From SIG455 sp045646385 (GTDB lineage Bacteria; Bacillota; Clostridia; UMGS1810): a stretch of DNA of 64,000 bases. Position numbers and translations under genes: made by a program. The notes beneath the pieces are model-generated. The model had not been told where the DNA came from. It did no database searches and saw only the letters and a program-made list of their open reading frames with translations. Each line of letters opens with the position of its first letter. Position 1 is the stretch's first letter. Positions 1 through 8,749 of the stretch are shown in pieces. The stretch spans positions 1-64,000 of the forward strand of contig JAZRKQ010000016.1 of the NCBI GenBank assembly GCA_045646385.1. The letters run 5' to 3'.

Positions 1-1
1 A

Positions 2-2503
2 ACAACTGAAGCTTGTACTCAGTACTATGAGGACGGCAGAAAGATCAACGATGACATCCAGGCTCAGATCATGGAGTACATCGTAAAGATGGAAGAAGTT
101 ACAGGTAAGAAATTCGGCGACAAGGAAAATCCCCTTCTCGTTTCCGTTCGTTCCGGCGCAAGAGCTTCCATGCCCGGTATGATGGACACAATCCTCAACC
201 TCGGTCTTAATGAAGAAGTTGTTAATGTAATGTCCGAAAAGTCAAACAATCCCCGTTGGGCTTGGGACTGCTACAGAAGATTTATCCAGATGTACTCCGA
301 CGTTGTTATGGAAGTTGGTAAGAAGTACTTCGAAGAACTCATCGATAAGATGAAAGAAGAAAAGGGCGTTACTCAGGACGTTGACCTTACAGCTGAAGAT
401 CTCAAGGAGCTTGCAACTCAGTTCAAGGCTGAATACAAGTCAAAGATCGGCAAGGATTTCCCCACAGATCCCAAGGAACAGCTTATGGGTGCTGTTGAAG
501 CAGTATTCCGTTCATGGGACAACCCCCGTGCTAACGTTTACAGACGTGACAACGATATTCCTTATTCATGGGGTACTGCTGTTAACGTACAGATGATGGC
601 ATTCGGTAACATGGGTGACGATTGCGGTACAGGTGTTGCATTCACTCGTGACCCCGCTACAGGTGAACCCGGTCTTATGGGTGAATTCCTTGTAAACGCT
701 CAGGGTGAAGACGTTGTTGCCGGCGTTCGTACACCTATGCCGATTAAAGAAATGGCTGATAAATTCCCTGCTGCATTTGAAGAGTTCAACAAGGTTTGCA
801 AAATCCTTGAAGATCACTACAGAGATATGCAGGATATGGAGTTCACAATCGAAAATAACAAACTGTTTATGCTCCAGACAAGAAACGGTAAGAGAACTGC
901 TAAAGCAGCACTCAAAATTGCTTGTGACTTGGTAGACGAGGGTATGATAGATAAAAAACAGGCTGTTGCTATGATTGACCCCAGAAACCTTGATACACTT
1001 CTCCATCCTCAGTTCGATGCTAAAGCATTAAAAGCGGCTACACCTGTTGGCAGAGGTCTTGGTGCATCTCCCGGTGCTGCTTGCGGTAAAATCGTGTTTA
1101 CTGCTGAAGACGCTGAAGCTTGGAATGCAAAAGGTGAAAAAGTTGTTCTTGTTCGTCTTGAAACATCACCTGAAGATATCACAGGTATGAAAGCATCTCA
1201 GGGTATCTTAACTGTTCGTGGTGGTATGACATCACACGCAGCGGTTGTTGCTCGTGGTATGGGTACTTGCTGTGTATCCGGTTGCGGCGACATCAATATG
1301 GATGAAGAAAACAAAAAATTCACACTTGCAGGTAAAACCTACGTTGAAGGCGACTATATTTCAATAGATGGTTCTACAGGTAATATCTATGACGGTATTA
1401 TCCCCACAGTTCCTGCTGAGATTGCCGGTGAGTTCGGCAGAATCATGGCTTGGGCTGATGAGTTCAGAACACTTAAAGTAAGAACAAATGCTGATACACC
1501 TGCTGATGCTAAACGTGCACGTGAACTCGGTGCTGAGGGTATAGGCCTTTGCCGTACAGAGCATATGTTCTTTGAGGCTGAAAGAATTGCTGCTTTCCGT
1601 GAAATGATTTGCTCTGATACAGTTGAGGAAAGAGAAGCAGCACTTGAAAAGATTCTGCCTTATCAGCAGAGTGACTTTGAGGCTCTTTATGAAGCACTTG
1701 AAGGTTGCCCTGTAACTATCCGCTTCTTAGATCCACCTCTCCACGAATTCGTTCCTACAGAAGAGGCTGATATTAAAGCATTGGCTGATTCTCAGGGTAA
1801 ATCTGTTGAAGATATCAAAGCAATTATCTCTTCACTTCACGAGTTCAACCCAATGATGGGACATCGTGGTCTGCGTCTTGCAGTAACATATCCTGAAATT
1901 GCAAAAATGCAGACAAGAGCGGTTATCCGTGCTGCTATCAATGTTCAGAAAGCACACGCTGACTGGACAATAGTTCCTGAAATTATGATTCCTCTCTCAT
2001 GTGAAGTTAAGGAATTGAAATATGTTAAAGATATCGTTGTAGAAACTGCTGATGCTGAAATCGCTGCAGCAGGTGCAAACCTCAAATACGAAGTTGGTAC
2101 AATGATTGAAATTCCTCGTGCAGCACTTACTGCTGACGATATCGCTAAAGAGGCTGAATTCTTCTGCTTCGGTACAAACGACCTTACACAGATGACATAC
2201 GGTTTCTCACGTGATGATGCTGGTAAATTCCTCGACGCTTACTATGACGCTAAAATCTTCGAGAACGATCCATTCGCTAAACTCGACCAGACAGGCGTTG
2301 GTAAGTTGATGGAAATGGCTGTTACTATGGGTAAAAAAGTTCGTCCCGAAATGCACTGCGGTATCTGCGGTGAGCACGGCGGCGACCCTGTATCTGTAGA
2401 GTTCTGCCACGAGATTGGTTTGGATTATGTATCTTGTTCACCATTCCGCGTGCCGATTGCACGTCTTGCAGCAGCACAGGCAGCAATTAAATCAGCGAAA
2501 TAA
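2..2503 (+). CDS. ppdK: Pyruvate, phosphate dikinase (5' end outside window)
   Basis: The enzyme interconverts pyruvate + ATP + Pi and PEP + AMP + PPi, and in anaerobes often serves glycolysis or gluconeogenesis in the cytosol. The frame is open from base 2, so the start codon lies upstream; the 833 visible residues compare with about 870-880 for the family. Visible marks are the phospho-histidine loop GGMTSHAAVVARGMG, the LCRTEHMFF segment of the PEP-binding barrel and the C-terminal active-site segment EMHCGICGEHGG. Two hairpin terminators follow. One oddity: lysine codons are nearly all AAG in the first ~600 bases and mostly AAA from about base 700 on. Identification is secure; the shift in codon use is an observation, its cause inferred. 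Confidence 0.97.
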   Translation, partial: TTEACTQYYEDGRKINDDIQAQIMEYIVKMEEVTGKKFGDKENPLLVSVRSGARASMPGMMDTILNLGLNEEVVNVMSEKSNNPRWAWDCYRRFIQMYSDVVMEVGKKYFEELIDKMKEEKGVTQDVDLTAEDLKELATQFKAEYKSKIGKDFPTDPKEQLMGAVEAVFRSWDNPRANVYRRDNDIPYSWGTAVNVQMMAFGNMGDDCGTGVAFTRDPATGEPGLMGEFLVNAQGEDVVAGVRTPMPIKEMADKFPAAFEEFNKVCKILEDHYRDMQDMEFTIENNKLFMLQTRNGKRTAKAALKIACDLVDEGMIDKKQAVAMIDPRNLDTLLHPQFDAKALKAATPVGRGLGASPGAACGKIVFTAEDAEAWNAKGEKVVLVRLETSPEDITGMKASQGILTVRGGMTSHAAVVARGMGTCCVSGCGDINMDEENKKFTLAGKTYVEGDYISIDGSTGNIYDGIIPTVPAEIAGEFGRIMAWADEFRTLKVRTNADTPADAKRARELGAEGIGLCRTEHMFFEAERIAAFREMICSDTVEEREAALEKILPYQQSDFEALYEALEGCPVTIRFLDPPLHEFVPTEEADIKALADSQGKSVEDIKAIISSLHEFNPMMGHRGLRLAVTYPEIAKMQTRAVIRAAINVQKAHADWTIVPEIMIPLSCEVKELKYVKDIVVETADAEIAAAGANLKYEVGTMIEIPRAALTADDIAKEAEFFCFGTNDLTQMTYGFSRDDAGKFLDAYYDAKIFENDPFAKLDQTGVGKLMEMAVTMGKKVRPEMHCGICGEHGGDPVSVEFCHEIGLDYVSCSPFRVPIARLAAAQAAIKSAK

Positions 2504-2549
2504 TTGATTTGAACATTACTATAATTTTATATTAAATGCTGAGTTTAAG

Positions 2550-2596
2550 AGGCGCATTAAAATTAAGGTGTATACCTATGGTTTTGGTGCGCCTTT
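2550..2596 (+). terminator. Hairpin after ppdK
   Basis: AGGCGCA at 2550-2556 pairs with TGCGCCT at 2588-2594, followed by a short T run. A nested small inverted repeat (AGGT-GTAT-ACCT) sits in the loop. It probably terminates ppdK transcription, but the T tract is short. Confidence 0.5.
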
Positions 2597-2649
2597 TACT
2601 TGCATATTTAATAATAGCAAAAAAGTTTTTGTAGAAATTTCAAAATAAT

Positions 2650-2683
2650 AAAACCTCGTACTGTTTAAGTACGAGGTTTTTCT
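2650..2683. terminator. Bidirectional terminator between ppdK and the minus-strand cluster
   Basis: A 13-bp perfect stem, AAAACCTCGTACT paired with AGTACGAGGTTTT, has A and T runs on its two sides. It lies directly beyond the 3' end of the minus-strand hydrolase gene and after ppdK, so it can serve both convergent units. Confidence 0.85.
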
Positions 2684-2684
2684 G

Positions 2685-3392
2685 CTATATGTCGTATTTT
2701 TTAATAAATTCAATTATAGGCGTGTTATCTTCGAGGCTATGTGGATGATGGTCACATCCGTTTTTAATAATAGTTTTAATAATACAACCGTTTTTGATAT
2801 ATGCATCGTTGAGTAATTTTCCGTTTTCATCATATGGAACAATAGTATCAGCGTCGCCGGAAACCAGAATTATGGGAATATTATTTTCAACTAAAGTCGG
2901 TATAAAATCAAGCGGATGTTCACGATAACTTAAAAGTTCGATTAAATCCATTCCTTTATGGCTTTGGAATTCTTCCAAAGTACGAATGGATTTTCCAAGT
3001 CCTGCAGGACAGGAGAGAAGGTTTACCACAGGTGCGTCCAAATACATACAAGATACATACTCGGGATATTTTGCAGCAAAATAAATACCTTGCATACCGC
3101 CGCAACTCATACCGATGATAACACATTTTTTGCTTAGATTATATTTTTTATGTACATATTCCGCCAATTTGGCTCTTGCCTCGGTGTCTTCCCACTTGTG
3201 CCAGCGTGTTATATTTTTTATGTGGAATACATAATATCCCATTTCTAGCAGTTTAATCTGCACATCGGGGAAAGCATCAAAATATTCTGTTTTAATTGCC
3301 CATTTGCCATTGGGGTTTTTGGGAAAAACGGTTATCAATTCTCTTCCCTCAAAATTTTCTCTTTCTAAATTAAAGCCGTTCCAATTTTCCAT
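2685..3392 (-). CDS. Alpha/beta-hydrolase fold protein (esterase-like)
   Basis: A 235-residue predicted cytosolic hydrolase of unknown substrate. The nucleophile elbow GMSCGG (Ser), SGDADTIVPYDENG (acid) and a late HHPHS (His) match the alpha/beta-hydrolase triad order. The start is the ATG at 3392, which has an AAGGAG site inside the end of trxB; the longer reading frame upstream has no reason to be translated. It is the last gene of a minus-strand run with trxB (4-bp gap), trxA, a flavodiiron protein and a ZIP transporter, so it is probably co-transcribed with redox genes. Nothing in the sequence names its substrate. Confidence 0.75.
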   Translation of the reverse strand: MENWNGFNLERENFEGRELITVFPKNPNGKWAIKTEYFDAFPDVQIKLLEMGYYVFHIKNITRWHKWEDTEARAKLAEYVHKKYNLSKKCVIIGMSCGGMQGIYFAAKYPEYVSCMYLDAPVVNLLSCPAGLGKSIRTLEEFQSHKGMDLIELLSYREHPLDFIPTLVENNIPIILVSGDADTIVPYDENGKLLNDAYIKNGCIIKTIIKNGCDHHPHSLEDNTPIIEFIKKYDI

Positions 3393-3396
3393 AGTT

Positions 3397-4326
3397 TTAT
3401 TCTCCTTTTGTCGTAATATATTCTTCAATATAATTTGCTGCACAAGCACCGTCGGAAACGGCAGTAACAATTTGCCTTACCGGTTTTGTACGCACATCAC
3501 CAACAGCAAATACTCCTTCAATGTTGGTTTTGGTGGTTTCATCTGCTATAATATATCCGAATTCATCAATATCTACTTGTCCTTTGAAAATTGATGTCTC
3601 AGGTGTTCTTCCGATGCTTATAAAAAATCCGTTACACGAAATTTCACTTTCTTGCTCTGTTTTGATATTCTGGATTTTTAAGCCGTTAACCGTTTCGTCA
3701 AAAAGTATTTCTTTAACTACGCTATCCCATATAAATTCAACATTTTCTGCTTTCAATAATGGTTCATTATAAATTTTTGTTGCCTTTAAGGTGTCGCGTC
3801 GGTGAATCAGAATAACTTTTTCACATATTTTTGAAAGAAAAAGCGCATCTGCTGCAGCAGAGTTACCTCCGCCCACAACTGCTACAGTTTTGTTTTTGTA
3901 AAACATTCCGTCACAAGTGGCGCAATAGGCTACACCTTTTCCAATAAGATTTTCTTCGTTTTCTAAACCGAGGTGTTTGTGTTCTGCCCCTGTTGCTATA
4001 ACAACAGTTTTAGATAGAAGCGTACCGTCGGCAGTTACTACAGTTTTAATTTTATCAGTTAAGTCAACGGATAAAACTTCGGTTTGCATTGTTTTAGTAC
4101 CAAAGCGTTCTGCACTGGATTGCATTTTAAAACCTAGCGTAAATCCGTCAATGCCCTTGTCAAAACCGGGGTAGTTGTCTATCTGTGTTGTTTGCGTCAT
4201 TTGCCCGCCGGCAGAGAACTTTTCTACAACTAATGTGTCAAATCCAGCCCTTGAGGTGTATAGAGCAGACGTATATCCTGCAGGTCCTCCACCAATAATT
4301 ATGACATCGTATATGTGGTTATCCAT
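3397..4326 (-). CDS. trxB: Thioredoxin-disulfide reductase
   Basis: A 309-residue FAD/NAD(P)H flavoenzyme that reduces thioredoxin. Near the N-terminus it has the FAD-binding GGGPAG, then the redox-active CATCDG, the NAD(P)H-binding GGGNSAAADA, and a C-terminal FAD-binding FAVGDVR segment. I chose the ATG at 4326 because AAAGGA lies 9 bases upstream; an in-frame TTG at 4335 is too close to that site. It lies just downstream of trxA, its natural partner, in the same minus-strand run. Confidence 0.95.
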   Translation of the reverse strand: MDNHIYDVIIIGGGPAGYTSALYTSRAGFDTLVVEKFSAGGQMTQTTQIDNYPGFDKGIDGFTLGFKMQSSAERFGTKTMQTEVLSVDLTDKIKTVVTADGTLLSKTVVIATGAEHKHLGLENEENLIGKGVAYCATCDGMFYKNKTVAVVGGGNSAAADALFLSKICEKVILIHRRDTLKATKIYNEPLLKAENVEFIWDSVVKEILFDETVNGLKIQNIKTEQESEISCNGFFISIGRTPETSIFKGQVDIDEFGYIIADETTKTNIEGVFAVGDVRTKPVRQIVTAVSDGACAANYIEEYITTKGE

Positions 4327-4339
4327 ATCAGCCAATCCT

Positions 4340-4645
4340 TTAAATCATATCAAGAATTTGATTTTTTGTTTTTGCACCTACGCTGCTATTTACCACTTCG
4401 CCGCCTTTTATAACAAAAAGTGAAGGTATACTCATTACTTTAAACTCAGTTGCAAGTTCGCTTTCCTCATCAACATTTATTTTTCCTACTTTAATTTCAG
4501 GGTGCTCGTCTGCGATTTCGTCAACAATAGGGGAAACCATTCTGCAGGGACCGCACCAACTTGCCCAAAAATCCAACAAAACGGGCTTGTCGCTGTTTAA
4601 TACTTCGTTTTCAAAATTTTCTTTGGTAATTTTAAGTGCTGACAT
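4340..4645 (-). CDS. trxA: Thioredoxin
   Basis: A 101-residue disulfide reductant with the classic WCGPC active site at residues 30-34 and the cis-proline segment MSIPSLFVIKGG. The ribosome binding site AAGGAG is well placed. It sits between a flavodiiron protein gene and trxB, so the operon provides a complete thioredoxin couple next to an oxygen/NO-reducing enzyme. Confidence 0.96.
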   Translation of the reverse strand: MSALKITKENFENEVLNSDKPVLLDFWASWCGPCRMVSPIVDEIADEHPEIKVGKINVDEESELATEFKVMSIPSLFVIKGGEVVNSSVGAKTKNQILDMI

Positions 4646-4658
4646 ATTTTAATCTCCT

Positions 4659-5813
4659 TTATTTGCATAATTCTTTTGCAAGTGTTGAAATTTCATTGAT
4701 ATTTTCATCATTAACGGCAGATTTAATATGAACTCCACACTCTGTAAAGTTAATATTTTTAGATTTTTCAAACATTGCTTTTATGGTTTTTTCTGCCATT
4801 GACGCCCAACTTCCGTTTTCGATAATTGCTATAGTTCTGTTTTGGAAATTTCGTTCTGTAAGGTGGTCGATAAACTCTTTCATAAATGGAAATATACTTC
4901 CGTTATAAGTGGTTGTTGCAAGAACAAGTCTGTCGTATCTGAAAGCATCTTCTACAGCCTCTGCCATATCGCATCGAGCAAGATTTGAGACAGTAACCTT
5001 TTCGCAACCGTTATTAAGAAGTTCCCTCTCAAGTAATTTCACTGCTTTTTCGGTATTGCCGTAAACAGACGTATAGCATATCGCCACACCTTTTTCCTCT
5101 GGAGTATATGATGACCATATATCGTAAAGATTAATATAATATGACAAGTTTTCTGTAAGGTGAGGACCATGCAAAGGGCATATTCTTTCAATTTCCAGAT
5201 TTGCCGCTTTTTTAAGAAGCGTCTGTACCTGCGCGCCATATTTTCCTACAATTCCGAAATAATAACGACGTGCTTCGCAAGCCCAATCCTCGTCTGTATC
5301 ACGCGTGCCGAATTTTCCGAAAGCATCTGCAGAAAATAGAGTTTTTGTGGTTTTTTCGTAACTTAAAATAACCTCAGGCCAATGCACCATAGGTGCGGTT
5401 ACAAAGGTAAGTTCATGTTCGCCTAAAGAAAGTGAATCGCCTTCGCCTACAACTATCTGATTATCAATATAATCAGAGCCGAAAAACTGCTTCATCATTA
5501 CAAATGATTTACTGTTTGAAACAATTTTAGCATTGGGGTACTCGTCGGCAAATCTGCCAATGTTTGCAGCGTGGTCAGGCTCCATATGATGGACAATCAA
5601 ATAATCCGGCTGTTTTTTCCCAATAATACTTTTTATATTATCAAGCCATTCATCACCAAAATTTTTATCCACTGTATCTAAAACGGCAATTTTTTCGTCA
5701 CAAATAAGATATGAATTATAAGACATTCCATTTTCTACAATGTATTGTCCTTCAAACATATCTATATTATAGTCATTTACACCTACATGATATATTTTTT
5801 CTGTTATGTTCAT
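4659..5813 (-). CDS. fprA: A-type flavoprotein / flavodiiron protein (O2 or NO reductase)
   Basis: 384 residues, the standard size. An N-terminal metallo-beta-lactamase-like diiron domain carries H76-x-E78-x-D80-H81, a later MVHWPE histidine and LHGPH. A C-terminal flavodoxin domain starts near residue 250 with the FMN loop TSVYGNTEKA. Such enzymes reduce O2 to water or NO to N2O in the cytoplasm of anaerobes, fed by rubredoxin or another reductase. No rubredoxin domain is fused here and none is adjacent. The neighbouring trxA/trxB suggest a shared oxygen-defence role. RBS AAAGGAGATAT precedes the ATG. Confidence 0.93.
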   Translation of the reverse strand: MNITEKIYHVGVNDYNIDMFEGQYIVENGMSYNSYLICDEKIAVLDTVDKNFGDEWLDNIKSIIGKKQPDYLIVHHMEPDHAANIGRFADEYPNAKIVSNSKSFVMMKQFFGSDYIDNQIVVGEGDSLSLGEHELTFVTAPMVHWPEVILSYEKTTKTLFSADAFGKFGTRDTDEDWACEARRYYFGIVGKYGAQVQTLLKKAANLEIERICPLHGPHLTENLSYYINLYDIWSSYTPEEKGVAICYTSVYGNTEKAVKLLERELLNNGCEKVTVSNLARCDMAEAVEDAFRYDRLVLATTTYNGSIFPFMKEFIDHLTERNFQNRTIAIIENGSWASMAEKTIKAMFEKSKNINFTECGVHIKSAVNDENINEISTLAKELCK

Positions 5814-5840
5814 TATTCGTATATCTCCTTTATAAATAGT

Positions 5841-6599
5841 TTATCCCAAATAGAAATCCATTATAAGCATTAAACAAAATCCGATAAGCAATGCATATGT
5901 AGCACCTCGTTCACTGCCGTGCGAGTGTGTTTCCGGAATCATTTCATCACTTATTACATAAAGCATTGTTCCACCGGCAAAAGAAAGCGCAAATGGTAAA
6001 ATTGTATTTGAAATACTTACTGCAAAATAACCTATAAATGTGCCGATAACCTCTACGATTCCTGTAAGAGACGCTGTGAAAATCGTACGTCTTCTGCTCA
6101 CACCTGCGGCGAGCATAGGCGCAATTATCACCATGCCTTCAGGGATATTTTGTAACGCAATACCACCGGCAATTGTAAGTGCTTCGGTTGTGTTTCCGGT
6201 GCCAAAACCAACGCCTGCGGCTATTCCTTCTGGTAAATTATGAATTGCAATAGCCATTACAAAAAGTATAACCTTGTTAAGTTTTTCGTTTTTTTCAGTA
6301 TGACTTTCTATTTCTGTGCCCGATAGTCTATGTAAATGCGGAACAACCTTGTCAAGCAAATTTAAAATAAATGCTCCGCAGAATATACCGGTTATAGCAA
6401 AAATTAAGGATATATTATTTTGATTTTCGAGTGATGGCATTATAAGTCCAAAAACAGCAGCACATAACATAACACCGGCTGCAAATGATAAAATTAGATC
6501 ACTGAATTTATGTGATATATTTTTGAATATAAATCCGATAAGTGCACCGATTATGGTTGCACCACCGACGCCTAATGCAGTAAGTAATACTATGTACAT
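5841..6599 (-). CDS. ZIP-family divalent metal transporter
   Basis: A 252-residue membrane protein with about eight hydrophobic segments. The family's metal-site helices read HNLPEG (H120-E124) and QNIPEG (Q150-E154), and a His-containing cytoplasmic loop (HLHRLSG...ESH) lies between segments 3 and 4. ZIP proteins import Zn2+, Fe2+ or Mn2+; the substrate cannot be read from sequence. I chose the ATG at 6599, with GAGGG just upstream. It is the first gene of the minus-strand redox cluster, where iron or manganese supply for the diiron enzyme would make sense (inference). Confidence 0.9.
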   Translation of the reverse strand: MYIVLLTALGVGGATIIGALIGFIFKNISHKFSDLILSFAAGVMLCAAVFGLIMPSLENQNNISLIFAITGIFCGAFILNLLDKVVPHLHRLSGTEIESHTEKNEKLNKVILFVMAIAIHNLPEGIAAGVGFGTGNTTEALTIAGGIALQNIPEGMVIIAPMLAAGVSRRRTIFTASLTGIVEVIGTFIGYFAVSISNTILPFALSFAGGTMLYVISDEMIPETHSHGSERGATYALLIGFCLMLIMDFYLG

Positions 6600-6626
6600 T
6601 TGAAGCCCTCGCTTTCTATCAAAAAT

Positions 6627-6655
6627 ATAATAACATATTTCTTTAAATTCCACAA
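6627..6655 (-). promoter_or_regulatory. Promoter for the ZIP/flavodiiron/thioredoxin cluster
   Basis: On the minus strand, TTGTGG (6655-6650) is followed by a 17-base spacer and TATTAT (6632-6627). The ZIP start codon lies about 28 bases downstream. Confidence 0.55.
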
Positions 6656-6696
6656 GATGTTTATATTAATTCCATAACGAAGTTTTGTGCAACTTA

Positions 6697-6725
6697 TTGA
6701 CAGTTTCATTTAATTGTGTTATCTT
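6697..6725 (+). promoter_or_regulatory. Promoter for the DUF4886 gene
   Basis: TTGACA (6697-6702), 17-base spacer, TATCTT (6720-6725), about 40 bases before the start codon. Confidence 0.6.
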
Positions 6726-6764
6726 TTAAATAATTATTTTACAGTTAAAGAAAAGGTGATTAAT

Positions 6765-7496
6765 ATGAATATTTTATCTATAGGTAACAGTTTTTCGCAA
6801 GATGCTCAAAGATATTTACACAAGATTGCAAAGGCTGACGGGTACGACCTTTCTTCGTTTAATCTATATATACCCGGATGTCCGCTTTCTTTTCATTACA
6901 GAAATATGCTGAGCGAAGAAAAAGCGTATACGCTTGAGATGAATGGTGAGTCTACAGGCTTTGCAATTTCTTTAAAACAAGCATTGCTTAATAGAAATTG
7001 GGATATTATTACTGTTCAACAAGTAAGCCATGAGGCTCCTTATTACGATACATATCAGCCTTATTTAAATGAATTGATTAAATATGTAAGAAAATCCGTT
7101 CCGAAGGCAAAAATTGCTATTCAGCAGACATGGGCATATGAACAGAACAGTAAGCGCCTGAATGAAGAACTTGGATATAAAAACAGCGATGATATGCTTG
7201 CAGATATAAAGAAAGCATATGAAAAGGCTGCAGATGATATAAAAGCAGATTTCGTAATTCCGTCAGGCGAACTTTTACAAATGCTTACAAAATCGGGAAT
7301 TGAAAAAGTACATAGAGATACCTTCCATGCAAGTTTTGGCTTAGGCAGATATGCCCTTGGCTTACTTTGGTTTAATGTGCTTACGGGTAATAATATTAAA
7401 AATAATACTTTCTGTGATTTTGACGAAGATGTTTCCCAAGAACAAATTCAAATTGTAAAAAAATGTGTTGAAAAAATCGTTTCATTATACAGATAA
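6765..7496 (+). CDS. DUF4886 / SGNH-hydrolase-like protein
   Basis: A 243-residue protein that opens with an SGNH block I-like motif, NILSIGNSFSQDA, where the Ser of GNSFS would be the nucleophile. It ends with a DTFHAS segment resembling the Asp-x-x-His of block V. This arrangement is typical of the DUF4886 family. No signal peptide is seen, so it is probably cytosolic. The ATG at 6765 has AAAGGTGAT upstream; an upstream in-frame start would overlap the promoter. Substrate unknown; deacetylation of a carbohydrate is only a guess. Confidence 0.75.
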   Translation: MNILSIGNSFSQDAQRYLHKIAKADGYDLSSFNLYIPGCPLSFHYRNMLSEEKAYTLEMNGESTGFAISLKQALLNRNWDIITVQQVSHEAPYYDTYQPYLNELIKYVRKSVPKAKIAIQQTWAYEQNSKRLNEELGYKNSDDMLADIKKAYEKAADDIKADFVIPSGELLQMLTKSGIEKVHRDTFHASFGLGRYALGLLWFNVLTGNNIKNNTFCDFDEDVSQEQIQIVKKCVEKIVSLYR

Positions 7497-7558
7497 TACG
7501 AATATTTTTTGTAATAATAATTCGGAAGAATTATTTGATGTTGCAGTGGAGTGATATA

Positions 7559-8038
7559 GTGGAAAAAACTAATGTAATGCGTATTTTAGAGCAGAAGAAA
7601 ATCATATATAACGGATACGACTATCTTTCCTCCGGAGCAATTAGCGGTATAGAGGTTGCAATTGCTTTGGGGCAAAATCCTGAAAAAGTTTTCAAAACAC
7701 TTGTTACTGTTGGAAAAAGTAAACGCAATTTTGTGTTTATGATTCCTGTTGCGGAAGAATTAGACTTAAAGAAAGCCGCCAAAACGGTAGGGGAGAAATC
7801 TATAGAAATGATAAAATCCAAAGAACTACTCCCTCTTACTGGATATATTCACGGCGGATGCTCACCAATCGGAATGAAAAAGTTTTTTGAAACTACCATT
7901 CATCATACAGCAAAAGATTTTGACACAATATTTTTCAGCGCCGGTAAAATAGGGTATCAGGTTGAGGTTTCTTTGGCAGATTTACAAAAAGTTATCAGAG
8001 TTTCGTGCGCTGATGTAATAGTTGATAACTCAATATAA
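7559..8038 (+). CDS. YbaK/EbsC-type aminoacyl-tRNA deacylase (Cys-tRNA(Pro) deacylase)
   Basis: 159 residues of a YbaK-domain protein. It has the conserved lysine segment (EKVFKTLVT), the FVFMIPVAEELDLKKAA strand and a GYIHGGCSPIGMKK substrate-pocket loop. The family hydrolyses Cys-tRNA(Pro) formed by ProRS misacylation. I prefer the GTG at 7559, with GGAG 7 bases upstream, over TTG/ATG codons at 7535-7538. It precedes a tRNA-Pro gene, a thematic match but with a separate promoter between them. Confidence 0.85.
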   Translation: MEKTNVMRILEQKKIIYNGYDYLSSGAISGIEVAIALGQNPEKVFKTLVTVGKSKRNFVFMIPVAEELDLKKAAKTVGEKSIEMIKSKELLPLTGYIHGGCSPIGMKKFFETTIHHTAKDFDTIFFSAGKIGYQVEVSLADLQKVIRVSCADVIVDNSI

Positions 8039-8076
8039 TAAATTATCAAAAAAATAGAAAAAATTGAAAAAAAGAC

Positions 8077-8105
8077 TTGCATTTTGTTTTAAGCCGTGCT
8101 ATAAT
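8077..8105 (+). promoter_or_regulatory. Promoter for tRNA-Pro
   Basis: TTGCAT (8077-8082), 17-base spacer and a consensus TATAAT (8100-8105), 11 bases before the mature tRNA. Confidence 0.8.
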
Positions 8106-8116
8106 ATCAAAGGTAT

Positions 8117-8189
8117 CGGGGTGTGGCGCAGTTGGTAGCGCACTAGACTGGGGGTCTAGGGGCCGCAAGTTCAAGTCTTGTCACTCCGA
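8117..8189 (+). tRNA. tRNA-Pro (anticodon GGG)
   Basis: A full cloverleaf can be drawn. The acceptor CGGGGTG/CACTCCG has one G-U, the D stem is GCGC/GCGC, and the anticodon stem is CTAGA/TCTAG with loop CTGGGGG, giving GGG at positions 34-36. The T arm is GCAAG-TTCAAGT-CTTGT and the discriminator base is A. CCA is not encoded (CTT follows). It has its own promoter and terminator, so it is a single-gene transcription unit. Confidence 0.95.
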
Positions 8190-8193
8190 CTTT

Positions 8194-8224
8194 AATCCTC
8201 ATTCAGCAGAATGGGGATTTTTTT
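8194..8224 (+). terminator. Terminator of tRNA-Pro
   Basis: AATCCTCATTC pairs with GAATGGGGATT (one G-U) around an AGCA loop, followed by a T run. Confidence 0.9.
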
Positions 8225-8246
8225 ATAGTTAGCAAAGGGGATTTAT

Positions 8247-8696
8247 ATGAGAGTAGTATTACAAAGAGTTACATATGCGTCAGTTTGTGTAGAAGGCGAA
8301 ATTGTTGGCAAAATTGGCAAAGGATTATTGGTTCTGCTTGGAGTGTGCGACGATGATACAGAAAGCGATTTAACTTATATGGCTGATAAAATAGCAGGAC
8401 TTCGTATATTTGAAGATGCTGATGAAAAAATGAATTTAAGTGTAGAGGATATCGACGGTGAGATACTTGTGGTTTCACAGTTTACTTTGTTCGGAGATTG
8501 CCGCAAGGGTAAACGACCCAGTTTTTCGTCCGCAGGCAGACCTGATTATGCAAATGAAATGTATGAAAAATTTATTGCGTATTTAGAGAATAAAGGTTTT
8601 AATGTTGCACATGGTATATTTGGTGCTGATATGAAAGTAGAACTTTTAAACGATGGCCCCGTTACCCTGATGCTTGACAGTAAGAAATTATTTTAA
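8247..8696 (+). CDS. dtd: D-aminoacyl-tRNA deacylase
   Basis: 149 residues, the usual length. The active-site motifs SQFTL and NDGPVTL are both present, and the N-terminus MRVVLQRVTYASV is typical of the family. The enzyme recycles D-aminoacyl-tRNAs and mischarged Gly-tRNA(Ala) in the cytosol. AAAGGGG precedes the ATG. It follows the tRNA-Pro terminator, and a new promoter for the infC operon lies directly after it. Confidence 0.97.
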   Translation: MRVVLQRVTYASVCVEGEIVGKIGKGLLVLLGVCDDDTESDLTYMADKIAGLRIFEDADEKMNLSVEDIDGEILVVSQFTLFGDCRKGKRPSFSSAGRPDYANEMYEKFIAYLENKGFNVAHGIFGADMKVELLNDGPVTLMLDSKKLF

Positions 8697-8713
8697 TAAT
8701 TTGAAAAAAGTGG

Positions 8714-8742
8714 TTGACAAGGTAAAATCAATGTGATATAAT
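8714..8742 (+). promoter_or_regulatory. Promoter of the infC-rpmI-rplT operon
   Basis: Consensus TTGACA (8714-8719) and TATAAT (8737-8742) with a 17-base spacer, about 140 bases before infC. Confidence 0.9.
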
Positions 8743-8749
8743 ATGCAGG

